From Bacteroidales bacterium (GTDB lineage Bacteria; Bacteroidota; Bacteroidia; Bacteroidales; UBA7960): a stretch of DNA of 6,549 nucleotides. The translations under genes were made by a program, and so were the position numbers. Shown one piece after another: positions 1-5,076 of the stretch. Position 1 is the stretch's first letter. Every line of letters starts with the position of its first letter. The stretch covers positions 1 through 6,549 of the forward strand of contig PWHO01000051.1 in NCBI GenBank assembly GCA_003555385.1. The letters run 5' to 3'. Below the pieces are notes generated by a model that saw only the letters and a program-made list of their open reading frames with translations, was not told the origin of the DNA and made no database searches.

Positions 1-415
1 ACCCCACTTGAAAACTGTATTCTCCAGCGGTAAACCGACCAGTTACATGGCCTGTATGATCTGCTTCCACGAAAGTACCATAGTTAATATACTGTAACGA
101 CCCGCTGAACTGTCCCAGGTCCTCAAAATACCGGGTAAAAGCAACCGTCCCGTAATTGATGTCATCAAAATAATCCACAAAATTCAGGGAAAGGTGATTG
201 TCCATCCCCGGGTTCAAAAGCGCAGGAATGCGAAGGGCCATCCCCGGATCATTGTCCAGGACGGGAAATGCATAGCCTCCCATGGCAGTAATTCTTGCGG
301 TTGGAGAAAGGTTGAGGAATTCATACACCCGGCCGCTCTGCCGTTGTGCGGCAACATCATCGGGAGATAATGGTAACAGTATTATGAGGCAAAATATGGT
401 GTATAAAGACTTCAA
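1..415 (-). CDS. porQ: PorQ-like type IX secretion system protein (N-terminal part, cut by the window edge)
   Basis: About 138 codons read on the minus strand from TTG (415-413) off the left edge; the family is usually a little over 300 residues, so roughly the first 40% is present. Residues 2-23 (KSLYTIFCLIILLPLS, then VAA) look like a signal peptide, as expected for an exported outer-membrane-associated protein. The mature start carries the recognisable PorQ pattern GRVYEFLNLSPTAR, then ALLNPGM (65-71), NHLSLNFVDYFDDINYG (73-89) and QYINYGTF (108-115), resembling the beta-rich start of PorQ/PorV-like proteins. PorQ is known as a type IX secretion component in gliding or protease-secreting Bacteroidota; its role here is inferred by family. 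An upstream in-frame TAA excludes an earlier start, and the nearby ATG at 423-421 is in another frame. No promoter consensus was found between coaE and this gene, so cotranscription with coaE is likely. Confidence 0.82.
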   Translation of the reverse strand, partial: MKSLYTIFCLIILLPLSPDDVAAQRQSGRVYEFLNLSPTARITAMGGYAFPVLDNDPGMALRIPALLNPGMDNHLSLNFVDYFDDINYGTVAFTRYFEDLGQFSGSLQYINYGTFVEADHTGHVTGRFTAGEYSFQVG

Positions 416-473
416 ATGGCCATGTTGTTATGCAACAATACTAAAACGGCAAACCCCTGCATATATTTTTCAT

Positions 474-577
474 CCGGGGGTTTCTTGCTGCCCTTCCGGG
501 GTCTTTTGTTGCCTCCCGGGGTCTGTTTATTGCCTCCCGGGGTCTGTTTATTGCCTCCCGGGGTCTCTTATTGCCCC
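474..577. repeat. Tandem repeat of about 21 bp spanning the coaE stop
   Basis: Five imperfect units, marked by CCGGGG at 474, 496, 516, 537 and 558 (spacings 22, 20, 21, 21). Two units at 515-535 and 536-556 are identical (CCCGGGGTCTGTTTATTGCC plus T). The last unit, at 557-577, contains the complement of the coaE stop codon (568-570). CCCGGG makes each unit partly self-complementary. The array fills most of the coaE-porQ gap. It looks like a slippage-prone minisatellite; no function can be assigned from sequence. Confidence 0.9.
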
Positions 578-1170
578 GACACGCCCGCAGCCTTTAAAAG
601 CTGCCCGTGGATCTCCTGAACCCGGTCAATTACCAGGGAGGTTTCATCATTTTCGATGATATAATCTGACATGGGTTTTTTATATTTCTCACTCCACTGA
701 TGCCGGGCACGCTGCCGGACGGAACCTTCCTCCACCCCGTCGCGCCTACATACGCGGCTTATCCGCAATTCTTCCGGGGCTGCCACCAGCACGATCCTAT
801 CAAAGTCGTCGGCAAGACCACTTTCAAACAAAATGGCTGCTTCTTCCATTACATAAGGGTGACCAGCCTGTTTATCCGCCCACTGCCTGAAATCTGCCCT
901 GATCAGTGGATGAATAACCGCATTCAGCTGCCTGAGTTTTTCTTTATCGGCAAACACAACAGAGGCGAGCTTTTGGCGATCAATTTCCCCATTTTCACCC
1001 AAAACATCCTTGCCGAAAAGCGATATTACCTTTTCCCGGACTTCGGGAAGACCAAGAAACTGCCGTCCCTTTTCATCGGCGTAGTAAACCGGCACACCAA
1101 GCATGGAAAACAAACGGCTTACAGTTGTTTTACCGCTTCCGATATTTCCGGTGAGGCCTACAAGTATCAT
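568..1170 (-). CDS. coaE: Dephospho-CoA kinase
   Basis: A 200-residue protein, the usual length for CoaE, which phosphorylates the ribose 3'-hydroxyl of dephospho-CoA with ATP in the last step of coenzyme A synthesis in the cytoplasm. The N-terminus MILVGLTGNIGSGKTT holds the Walker A P-loop (residues 8-15, Lys14). YYADE (29-33) carries the conserved acidic residue Asp32. HP (87-88) and the EEAAILFESGL segment (109-119) match the family's CoA-binding region and lid approach. VCRRDGVEE and VRQRARHQWSEKYKK supply the basic lid residues. The start is ATG at 1170-1168, directly before the P-loop strand, so it is secure. It lies 76 bp after the YbbR-like gene, with no clear promoter between, as the probable fourth gene of the nusB operon. 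The stop codon lies inside the tandem repeat at 474-577, but the protein length is normal. Confidence 0.97.
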   Translation of the reverse strand: MILVGLTGNIGSGKTTVSRLFSMLGVPVYYADEKGRQFLGLPEVREKVISLFGKDVLGENGEIDRQKLASVVFADKEKLRQLNAVIHPLIRADFRQWADKQAGHPYVMEEAAILFESGLADDFDRIVLVAAPEELRISRVCRRDGVEEGSVRQRARHQWSEKYKKPMSDYIIENDETSLVIDRVQEIHGQLLKAAGVSGQ

Positions 1171-1246
1171 GGTTAAGTATGAATTTTATCAAAAAATCGG
1201 GATAGTGGTAATGCCCCGGAATATTGGTAACGCAAAGAATGTGGTC

Positions 1247-2254
1247 CTATTCCAGAATAATATATTCCACTGAAGAAGGACGCACATGCAAAATTCGCAC
1301 AAAACGAGGGTGACTGTCCAGCTGAACTTCAAGCCGGCCATCGCTGTTTTCAACGGCGGCAGGACAGTTTACGGAAGCCCCGAACATCTGGTTATCAATG
1401 GAAAAATAATCGCGCAATGACACCATAAAACTGACAGTGACACTGGAGGGGAAAAGGCGCAGATCAACCTCCGGGTATTCATCCGGGCATTGAATCTGCA
1501 GCTCGAGATCAAGGGTTGATTCAGTAAACTCCTCCACGGGCAAGGTAACCTCCACATGCCGGACATCTGCCTGTAATGACTGAACTTTAGCCGGGAATTC
1601 AAGTGGAATGACTTCTGTCCTGGTCTGACGCAGATTTGAAACCTCCCAGCGCCTGGTAGCTACAAACTCCAAGGTATCAAGAACGGTACTCGGTCCTGTC
1701 AGCGTCACACTATCAGGGTCAATATCAATGCTTCCGTATTGATCAAAACGGTCAGCAAAGGATATCTCGGCTTCAAGTTTTACAGGGAGTCGCTTTTGCA
1801 CAGCCGGAACCAGCTGAAGAAACAGGGAGTCAGGGAACACAGAACTCACCTCTACCCTGGGTTCGATCCGGCCGGTAATCTCGTCGGCAATCTGATCACC
1901 GGTCAGGTAATATAACTCATTTCCATCCCTGGCAGTGGTAAACATCCGTTCCGACGGGAACCTCAGGGTGTCAATCTGTGAGAAAAAGCGCAATTGTATG
2001 AGTCTGGCACCTGTGCCATGCAGGGTAAATTCCACCAGGCTGTCGCTCTGGCTGGCTGCCAGCTCTCCTTCCGGAAATTCTTCGAATCTGACGGGCAAAC
2101 TGAAAATGGCCTGATTTTCCTGAGACAACTTGGTAACTATCCAGAAAAGGGTGCTGATAATCAGGCATACAAAAAATATGTATGCCTTACGTTTGGTAGC
2201 CGCCTCCCCTGGTGTAAGGACATCCTTTTTTCGCCATAAAACCCGCCAGTTCAT
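1247..2254 (-). CDS. YbbR-like domain membrane-anchored protein
   Basis: A 335-residue protein with a short basic cytoplasmic N-terminus (KRK at 21-23), one hydrophobic segment at about 24-41 (AYIFFVCLIISTLFWIV) and a long beta-rich, extracytoplasmic C-terminal part. The segment around 174-193 (SIDIDPDSVTLTGPSTVLD) has the typical YbbR-repeat pattern of a strand, T-G-P and an S/T-V-L-D turn; weaker copies occur around residues 75-150 and 245-335. In Firmicutes, YbbR proteins (CdaR) regulate the diadenylate cyclase CdaA. No cdaA is present here, so that role is not supported by context. The ATG (2254-2252) follows the yajC TAG with no spacer, which implies cotranscription and translational coupling. 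The position between yajC and coaE is the common Bacteroidota arrangement. Function is otherwise unknown, probably in the cell envelope. Confidence 0.85.
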   Translation of the reverse strand: MNWRVLWRKKDVLTPGEAATKRKAYIFFVCLIISTLFWIVTKLSQENQAIFSLPVRFEEFPEGELAASQSDSLVEFTLHGTGARLIQLRFFSQIDTLRFPSERMFTTARDGNELYYLTGDQIADEITGRIEPRVEVSSVFPDSLFLQLVPAVQKRLPVKLEAEISFADRFDQYGSIDIDPDSVTLTGPSTVLDTLEFVATRRWEVSNLRQTRTEVIPLEFPAKVQSLQADVRHVEVTLPVEEFTESTLDLELQIQCPDEYPEVDLRLFPSSVTVSFMVSLRDYFSIDNQMFGASVNCPAAVENSDGRLEVQLDSHPRFVRILHVRPSSVEYIILE

Positions 2255-2581
2255 CTATCGCTTATCGCCGAGCTGATCAGAGGCACCATCCATGGCAACA
2301 GCAGACTTCTCTACACGCAGCCTGTTTCCGTCTTCCACTTCGATGGTAAATGAGCGCTCCTGCTCTTCAACAATCTTACCGTGAATACCACCTATGGTGA
2401 TCACTTTATCTCCCTTTTTCAAACTCTCACGATATTGGCGCAACTGCTTTTGCTTTTTCATCTGCGGCCGGATAAAAAACAGGTAAAAAACAAGCACAAT
2501 AAGGATCAGTGGAAGAAAAGCACCAATTCCGCCTCCGCCATTTTCAGCAGGAGTCATCAATAATACATTCAGCAAATTCAT
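2255..2581 (-). CDS. yajC: Preprotein translocase accessory subunit YajC
   Basis: A 108-residue small membrane protein, the normal size for YajC, which associates with SecDF and the SecYEG translocon in the inner membrane. After a short glycine-rich N-terminus (GGGGIG, 15-20) there is one membrane segment at about 21-37 (AFLPLILIVLVFYLFFI). It is followed at once by the hallmark RPQMKKQKQ (38-46) and by the conserved cytoplasmic beta domain with GDKVITIGGIHGKI (57-70). The start is ATG at 2581-2579. The gene lies 56 bp after nusB, with a candidate promoter element in that gap, and its stop codon abuts the YbbR-like start. YajC is not essential in Escherichia coli; its importance here cannot be judged. 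Confidence 0.96.
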   Translation of the reverse strand: MNLLNVLLMTPAENGGGGIGAFLPLILIVLVFYLFFIRPQMKKQKQLRQYRESLKKGDKVITIGGIHGKIVEEQERSFTIEVEDGNRLRVEKSAVAMDGASDQLGDKR

Positions 2582-2623
2582 CGGTTGGACTATTTAATTT
2601 AAAAAATGATCTCTTTCTTTCCG

Positions 2624-2631
2624 CAAAGTTA
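2624..2631 (-). promoter_or_regulatory. Candidate -7 element upstream of yajC
   Basis: On the minus strand the nusB-yajC gap contains TAACTTTG, a full match to the Bacteroidota -7 consensus TAnnTTTG, about 43 bases upstream of the yajC ATG. No TTTG was found at the expected -33 distance, which would fall in the nusB 3' end. It may be a weak internal promoter giving yajC-ybbR-coaE expression independent of nusB. Confidence 0.4.
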
Positions 2632-2637
2632 ATAAAA

Positions 2638-3591
2638 TCATTCAGATGCGTTGTCTCGCAACCCTCCGTATTGACCGGGAATTTTTCCATCCCTGTTAAA
2701 CTGCTCCACCAGCTTATCCAGTACCCCGTTGACAAAAACCTTACTTTTAGGTGTACTGTACATTTTGGACAGTTCAATATATTCATTCAGGCTGACTTTA
2801 ACGGGTATATCCGGAAACTTCAGCACCTCCGTAAGAGCCATCTCCATGATGATCATATCCATCAGTGCGATTCTTTCCACATCCCAGTTCCGGGTCTTCG
2901 ATGAAATAATCTCGTTAAAAGTACGGTGATTGATAATGGCTTTCCGAAAGAGCTCAATGGCAAAAACCCTGTCAGACTCTTCCTTGAAAAGATCCATAAG
3001 TGCCAGCTTGCCATGGGTTACATCGGATTGTTTCAGGGTTTTGATCAGCATCTTGCTTACCAGCTCCCAGTCATCAATCCAGTAAATACTTTTTTCCTCG
3101 TAAAAAGAATGCAGCAGCTCAAATGGCAATACATCCTTTTTAAACAACTTGATCACAAACCGGGTATCTTCTTCCGGATCAGAAGAAGAAGATGACATAT
3201 ATTCAGAATAATAATTCTGTGATTTCACTTTGGCCAGGAGCTTCCTGACCAGTTCCCGGTCAATGTTCCAGGAAACCCCCCTTGCTTTTGCCCGCTTTTG
3301 CAAGGTTTCATCCCCGACGATCATTTTCAGGCAGGCATTGTCAACAAAGCGGTATTTGGGATTCAGATCTTCCTGCGTGGGCAGCCGTTTTGAAAGGTTC
3401 TCCTCTATAATGCGTTCCTCCTGGCTTATGAGTTCTCCAAGCAGTGTCAGCTGATACAAATAAAGGTCATAGATCTTTTCAATCCCAAATAACAGCTCCT
3501 TTTCGCCAGAGGCAATGTCTTGGGTATGCGACTGATAGTAAGCATACAGGCTTTGGAGTACTTTTACGCGAAGATGCCTTCTGTTTAGCAT
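2638..3591 (-). CDS. nusB: Transcription antitermination factor NusB (long Bacteroidota form)
   Basis: A 317-residue protein, about twice the length of Escherichia coli NusB, as is usual in Bacteroidota. NusB with NusE (S10) binds boxA in rRNA leaders and supports antitermination during rRNA transcription. The N-terminus MLNRRHLRVKVLQSLYAY (1-18) is the typical start. The middle is a helical, charged extension with a serine run (133-137). The conserved NusB fold is C-terminal: TRNWDVERIALMDMIIMEMAL (233-253), then FPDIPVKVSLNEYIELSKMY (259-278) and the signature KSKVFVNGVLDKL (282-294). The start is ATG at 3591-3589. It is the first gene of the leftward operon, divergent from the DUF3276 gene, with a candidate -7 element about 75 bp upstream. 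Confidence 0.95.
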   Translation of the reverse strand: MLNRRHLRVKVLQSLYAYYQSHTQDIASGEKELLFGIEKIYDLYLYQLTLLGELISQEERIIEENLSKRLPTQEDLNPKYRFVDNACLKMIVGDETLQKRAKARGVSWNIDRELVRKLLAKVKSQNYYSEYMSSSSSDPEEDTRFVIKLFKKDVLPFELLHSFYEEKSIYWIDDWELVSKMLIKTLKQSDVTHGKLALMDLFKEESDRVFAIELFRKAIINHRTFNEIISSKTRNWDVERIALMDMIIMEMALTEVLKFPDIPVKVSLNEYIELSKMYSTPKSKVFVNGVLDKLVEQFNRDGKIPGQYGGLRDNASE

Positions 3592-3619
3592 ATGTAATTT
3601 GTCAATTATTTGGAATCAC

Positions 3620-3651
3620 GGCATCAGTGAAAGAAATGCATCAGAGATGCC
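3620..3651 (-). other. Mutually exclusive small stems in the nusB leader
   Basis: On the plus strand GGCATC (3620-3625), GCATC (3638-3642) and GATGCC (3646-3651) occur in a row. The last can pair with either of the first two, giving a compact hairpin (5 bp, loop AGA) or a wider one (6 bp). If nusB is transcribed from the element at 3666-3673, this lies in its leader. The stems are short and no known leader motif was recognised. Confidence 0.3.
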
Positions 3652-3665
3652 TGAAAAAAACAATG

Positions 3666-3673
3666 CAAAATTA
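3666..3673 (-). promoter_or_regulatory. Candidate -7 element for nusB
   Basis: The minus strand reads TAATTTTG, fitting the Bacteroidota consensus TAnnTTTG, and would give a leader of roughly 65-70 nt before the nusB ATG. A matching TTTG at -33 was not found, so this is weaker than the divergent plus-strand promoter with which it overlaps in control region. Confidence 0.4.
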
Positions 3674-3680
3674 AGGGATT

Positions 3681-3712
3681 TTTGAAAGGGAGGCGATTTT
3701 TTTCTATATTTG
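3681..3712 (+). promoter_or_regulatory. Bacteroidota-type promoter for the DUF3276 gene
   Basis: TTTG at 3681-3684 and TATATTTG at 3705-3712 are separated by 20 bp. This is an exact fit to the primary sigma consensus of the phylum (TTTG, 19-21 bp, TAnnTTTG). Transcription would start at about 3718-3720, leaving a leader of about 90 nt before the ATG at 3808. Confidence 0.75.
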
Positions 3713-3795
3713 ACTCCATATATCAGATTTAACGCCCCTAAAAGGCCAACGTTCTTTAAGGTTTGCCAAAAATTTTTTTAGAAAAGAAAGAAAAC

Positions 3796-3800
3796 AGGAG
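3796..3800 (+). promoter_or_regulatory. Ribosome binding site that fixes the DUF3276 start
   Basis: AGGAG ends 7 bases before ATG 3808. It supports ATG 3808 over the in-frame TTG at 3763, whose extra 15 codons (PKIFLEKKENRSII in part) are not family-like. A clear Shine-Dalgarno motif is less common in this phylum. Confidence 0.65.
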
Positions 3801-3807
3801 TATTATC

Positions 3808-4287
3808 ATGGATGAATTTGGCACTAATGTTCCCAGGGATGACATTTTTTCAAAAGCAGTAAGGGCAGGGAAAAGAACCTACTTTTTTGATGTAAAATCA
3901 ACCCGTTCCAACGAATTGTACCTCACCATTACGGAAAGTAAGAGGCGGTTTAACCAGCAAACAGGCAAGTTCTTTTATGAAAAGCACAAGCTCTTCCTCT
4001 ACCAGGAAGACTTTGACAAATTCAAGGAAGCGCTGGGAGAATCATTTAAAGCAATTGATGAGCTGCAGGGCGAAATAACAAGGCCTGACAAGCAGGAAGA
4101 GTCATCAACCGGTGGAGAAACCAGTGAGTCGTCCGGAACCACTTCCGGTGGGACGAAACCGGACAGCGACATTTCCTTTGAAGACCTGGGTGACCAGGAC
4201 AAAGAGTCAGGAGAAGAGGCCAAAGAGTCAGGAGAAGAGGAGGAAGAGTCAGGAGAAGAGGAGGAAGAGGACAAGGATAAGCAGTAG
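3808..4287 (+). CDS. DUF3276 / PUR-alpha-like nucleic-acid-binding protein with acidic tail
   Basis: A 159-residue protein whose first 86 residues match the DUF3276 (PurA ssDNA/RNA-binding-like) family of Bacteroidota and spirochaetes: DIFSKAVRAGKRTYFFDVK (12-30), then STRSNELYLTITESKRRF (31-48) and FFYEKHKLFLYQEDFDKF (55-72). PUR domains bind single-stranded or structured DNA or RNA; the Borrelia relative is a nucleic-acid-binding regulator. The target here is unknown. After residue 90 the protein turns into a low-complexity tail: Ser/Thr/Gly-rich at 97-117, then Asp/Glu-rich with three ESGEE heptads (133-153). Family members are generally shorter, about 100-130 residues, so the tail is an extension, probably disordered. 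The gene has its own promoter and is convergent with the kinase gene, 4 bp apart. ATG 3808 is chosen because AGGAG precedes it and family homology begins at MDEFG. Confidence 0.9.
   Translation: MDEFGTNVPRDDIFSKAVRAGKRTYFFDVKSTRSNELYLTITESKRRFNQQTGKFFYEKHKLFLYQEDFDKFKEALGESFKAIDELQGEITRPDKQEESSTGGETSESSGTTSGGTKPDSDISFEDLGDQDKESGEEAKESGEEEEESGEEEEEDKDKQ
4204..4266 (+). repeat. 21-bp tandem repeat encoding the acidic tail
   Basis: Three units start with GAGTCAGGAGAAGAGG at 4204, 4225 and 4246, exactly 21 bp apart, and encode the heptad E-S-G-E-E-x-x. The unit is a multiple of three, so copy-number change would lengthen or shorten the tail in frame. Confidence 0.9.
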
Positions 4288-4302
4288 CAGGCTATTGCTT
4301 AT
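4277..4302. terminator. Inverted repeat between convergent genes, candidate bidirectional terminator
   Basis: Arms 4277-4288 (ATAAGCAGTAGC) and 4291-4302 (GCTATTGCTTAT) pair over 12 positions. One is G4284-T4295, a G-U wobble in plus-strand RNA and an A/C mismatch in minus-strand RNA. The centre is only AG, so the innermost pair would open. It covers the stop codons of both the DUF3276 gene (4285-4287) and the kinase gene (4292-4294). No T-run follows on either strand, so it is not a classical intrinsic terminator. Confidence 0.5.
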
Positions 4303-5053
4303 ATTGCCGCAAGACCCTTTGTCTTATTTTCTGTCGGATCCTGCGCTGATGGTTGGCTTTCGTATGCCGAAGCATTTTTTCGTACACCCGGTCACAGGGT
4401 AGCCCGGCAATGTTTGTATATTCATCACTCATTATCCGGATCATGTCTTCAGTTGCCGACAAGCGGGCAAAATTTCTTATCCGTTTTTCCTCGTCCATCC
4501 TGACATTCATTCGCATTCTGTTCAGGTCTACCAGGTAAAAGGCATATCGATTTTCACCCTTCTTTTTTATCAAGGTATTTCCCGGGGAATGGTCCAGGAA
4601 CAGGACCCCGCTTTCATGCATACGATGTGTAAAGTGTGTAAACTGCCGAAGAATGGTTTCCCGGTCAGGATACTCCGGGTTTTCAATAAGCGTTCTGAAG
4701 GTAAGGTCTTCATCAATATGCTCACTCACATAATAACTCTCACCCAAAACAGGCCAGCCTGACTCCATATAGGCCACTGGTGCAGGGGTCCCGATTCCCA
4801 TGGCAAGCAACTGATGCGCATATTCATAGGACCGGCAGGCTTTTGATTTCCGGAAGTAACGATAGGTAATCCTGTTAAATGCGTTCGGCACTTTGAAGGC
4901 CTTAATGTTCAGCAAGAGGGCTCCGCTTTGAATTCGCTTCACCACATTGCGTTTTCCGCGACCAACTTTTACGCCTGCATATTCAAAGTCGGCTATGGCC
5001 TCCCATACCCGTTTTCTGTAAGATTCAAAACCCGGCGAAAAAACCTCCTTCAT
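4292..5053 (-). CDS. Lipopolysaccharide (Kdo/WaaP-type) kinase family protein
   Basis: A 253-residue protein kinase-fold enzyme resembling the Kdo kinase/WaaP/InaA group, which phosphorylates sugars of the LPS inner core at the inner face of the cytoplasmic membrane. VKRIQSGALLLNIKAFKVPNA is not quoted as a whole motif, but it supplies the nucleotide-binding lysine region (Lys51 or Lys53). SYEYAHQLLAMGIGTPAPVA (75-94) gives the helix-C glutamate (Glu77) and the typical G-I-x-T-P turn. The catalytic loop is FLDHSPGNTL (152-161) with Asp154 and Asn159. YLVDLNRMR (173-181) carries the metal-binding Asp176. The C-terminus is very basic (KANHQRRIRQKIRQRVLRQ, 232-250), which would suit membrane or LPS contact. 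The start is ATG at 5053-5051, 23 bp after the helicase stop, so cotranscription is likely. The substrate is inferred from the family, and another envelope glycan is possible. Confidence 0.8.
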   Translation of the reverse strand: MKEVFSPGFESYRKRVWEAIADFEYAGVKVGRGKRNVVKRIQSGALLLNIKAFKVPNAFNRITYRYFRKSKACRSYEYAHQLLAMGIGTPAPVAYMESGWPVLGESYYVSEHIDEDLTFRTLIENPEYPDRETILRQFTHFTHRMHESGVLFLDHSPGNTLIKKKGENRYAFYLVDLNRMRMNVRMDEEKRIRNFARLSATEDMIRIMSDEYTNIAGLPCDRVYEKMLRHTKANHQRRIRQKIRQRVLRQYKQ

Positions 5054-5059
5054 GACAAG

Positions 5060-5072
5060 TTCGCATTGCGAA
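5060..5072. other. Small hairpin in the helicase-kinase spacer
   Basis: TTCGC (5060-5064) and GCGAA (5068-5072) flank ATT, giving a 5-bp stem that fills most of the 23-bp gap. No T-run follows on the minus strand. It could be a processing or attenuation site, or chance. Confidence 0.3.
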
Positions 5073-5076
5073 TATT

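Noticed and set aside
421..423. ATG as the porQ start
   Set aside because: It reads only ATG GCC ATT TGA and is out of frame with the PorQ sequence; TTG 415 directly precedes the signal peptide.
474..577. Terminator of coaE formed by CCCGGGG palindromes
   Set aside because: The self-complementary cores are only 6-8 bp without loop or T-run; the regular spacing fits a tandem repeat better.
282..659. Plus-strand frame with repeated C-L-P-G-S-V-Y words
   Set aside because: The repeats come from the 21-bp tandem array, and the rest is antisense to porQ and coaE.
700..1176. Plus-strand open frame of 158 codons opposite coaE
   Set aside because: It lies wholly within coaE, whose protein carries all family motifs; the opposite translation resembles nothing known.
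2509..2904. Plus-strand frame across the nusB-yajC junction
   Set aside because: Antisense to two well-supported genes, with no promoter or recognisable product.
3763..3807. TTG start giving 15 extra codons on the DUF3276 protein
   Set aside because: The extra residues are not family-like, and ATG 3808 is preceded by AGGAG at good spacing.
3999..4274. Minus-strand serine-rich open frame opposite the DUF3276 gene
   Set aside because: It is the antisense of the GAG/GAA-rich acidic repeat, which reads as Ser/Pro runs. The plus-strand frame has promoter, ribosome binding site and family homology.
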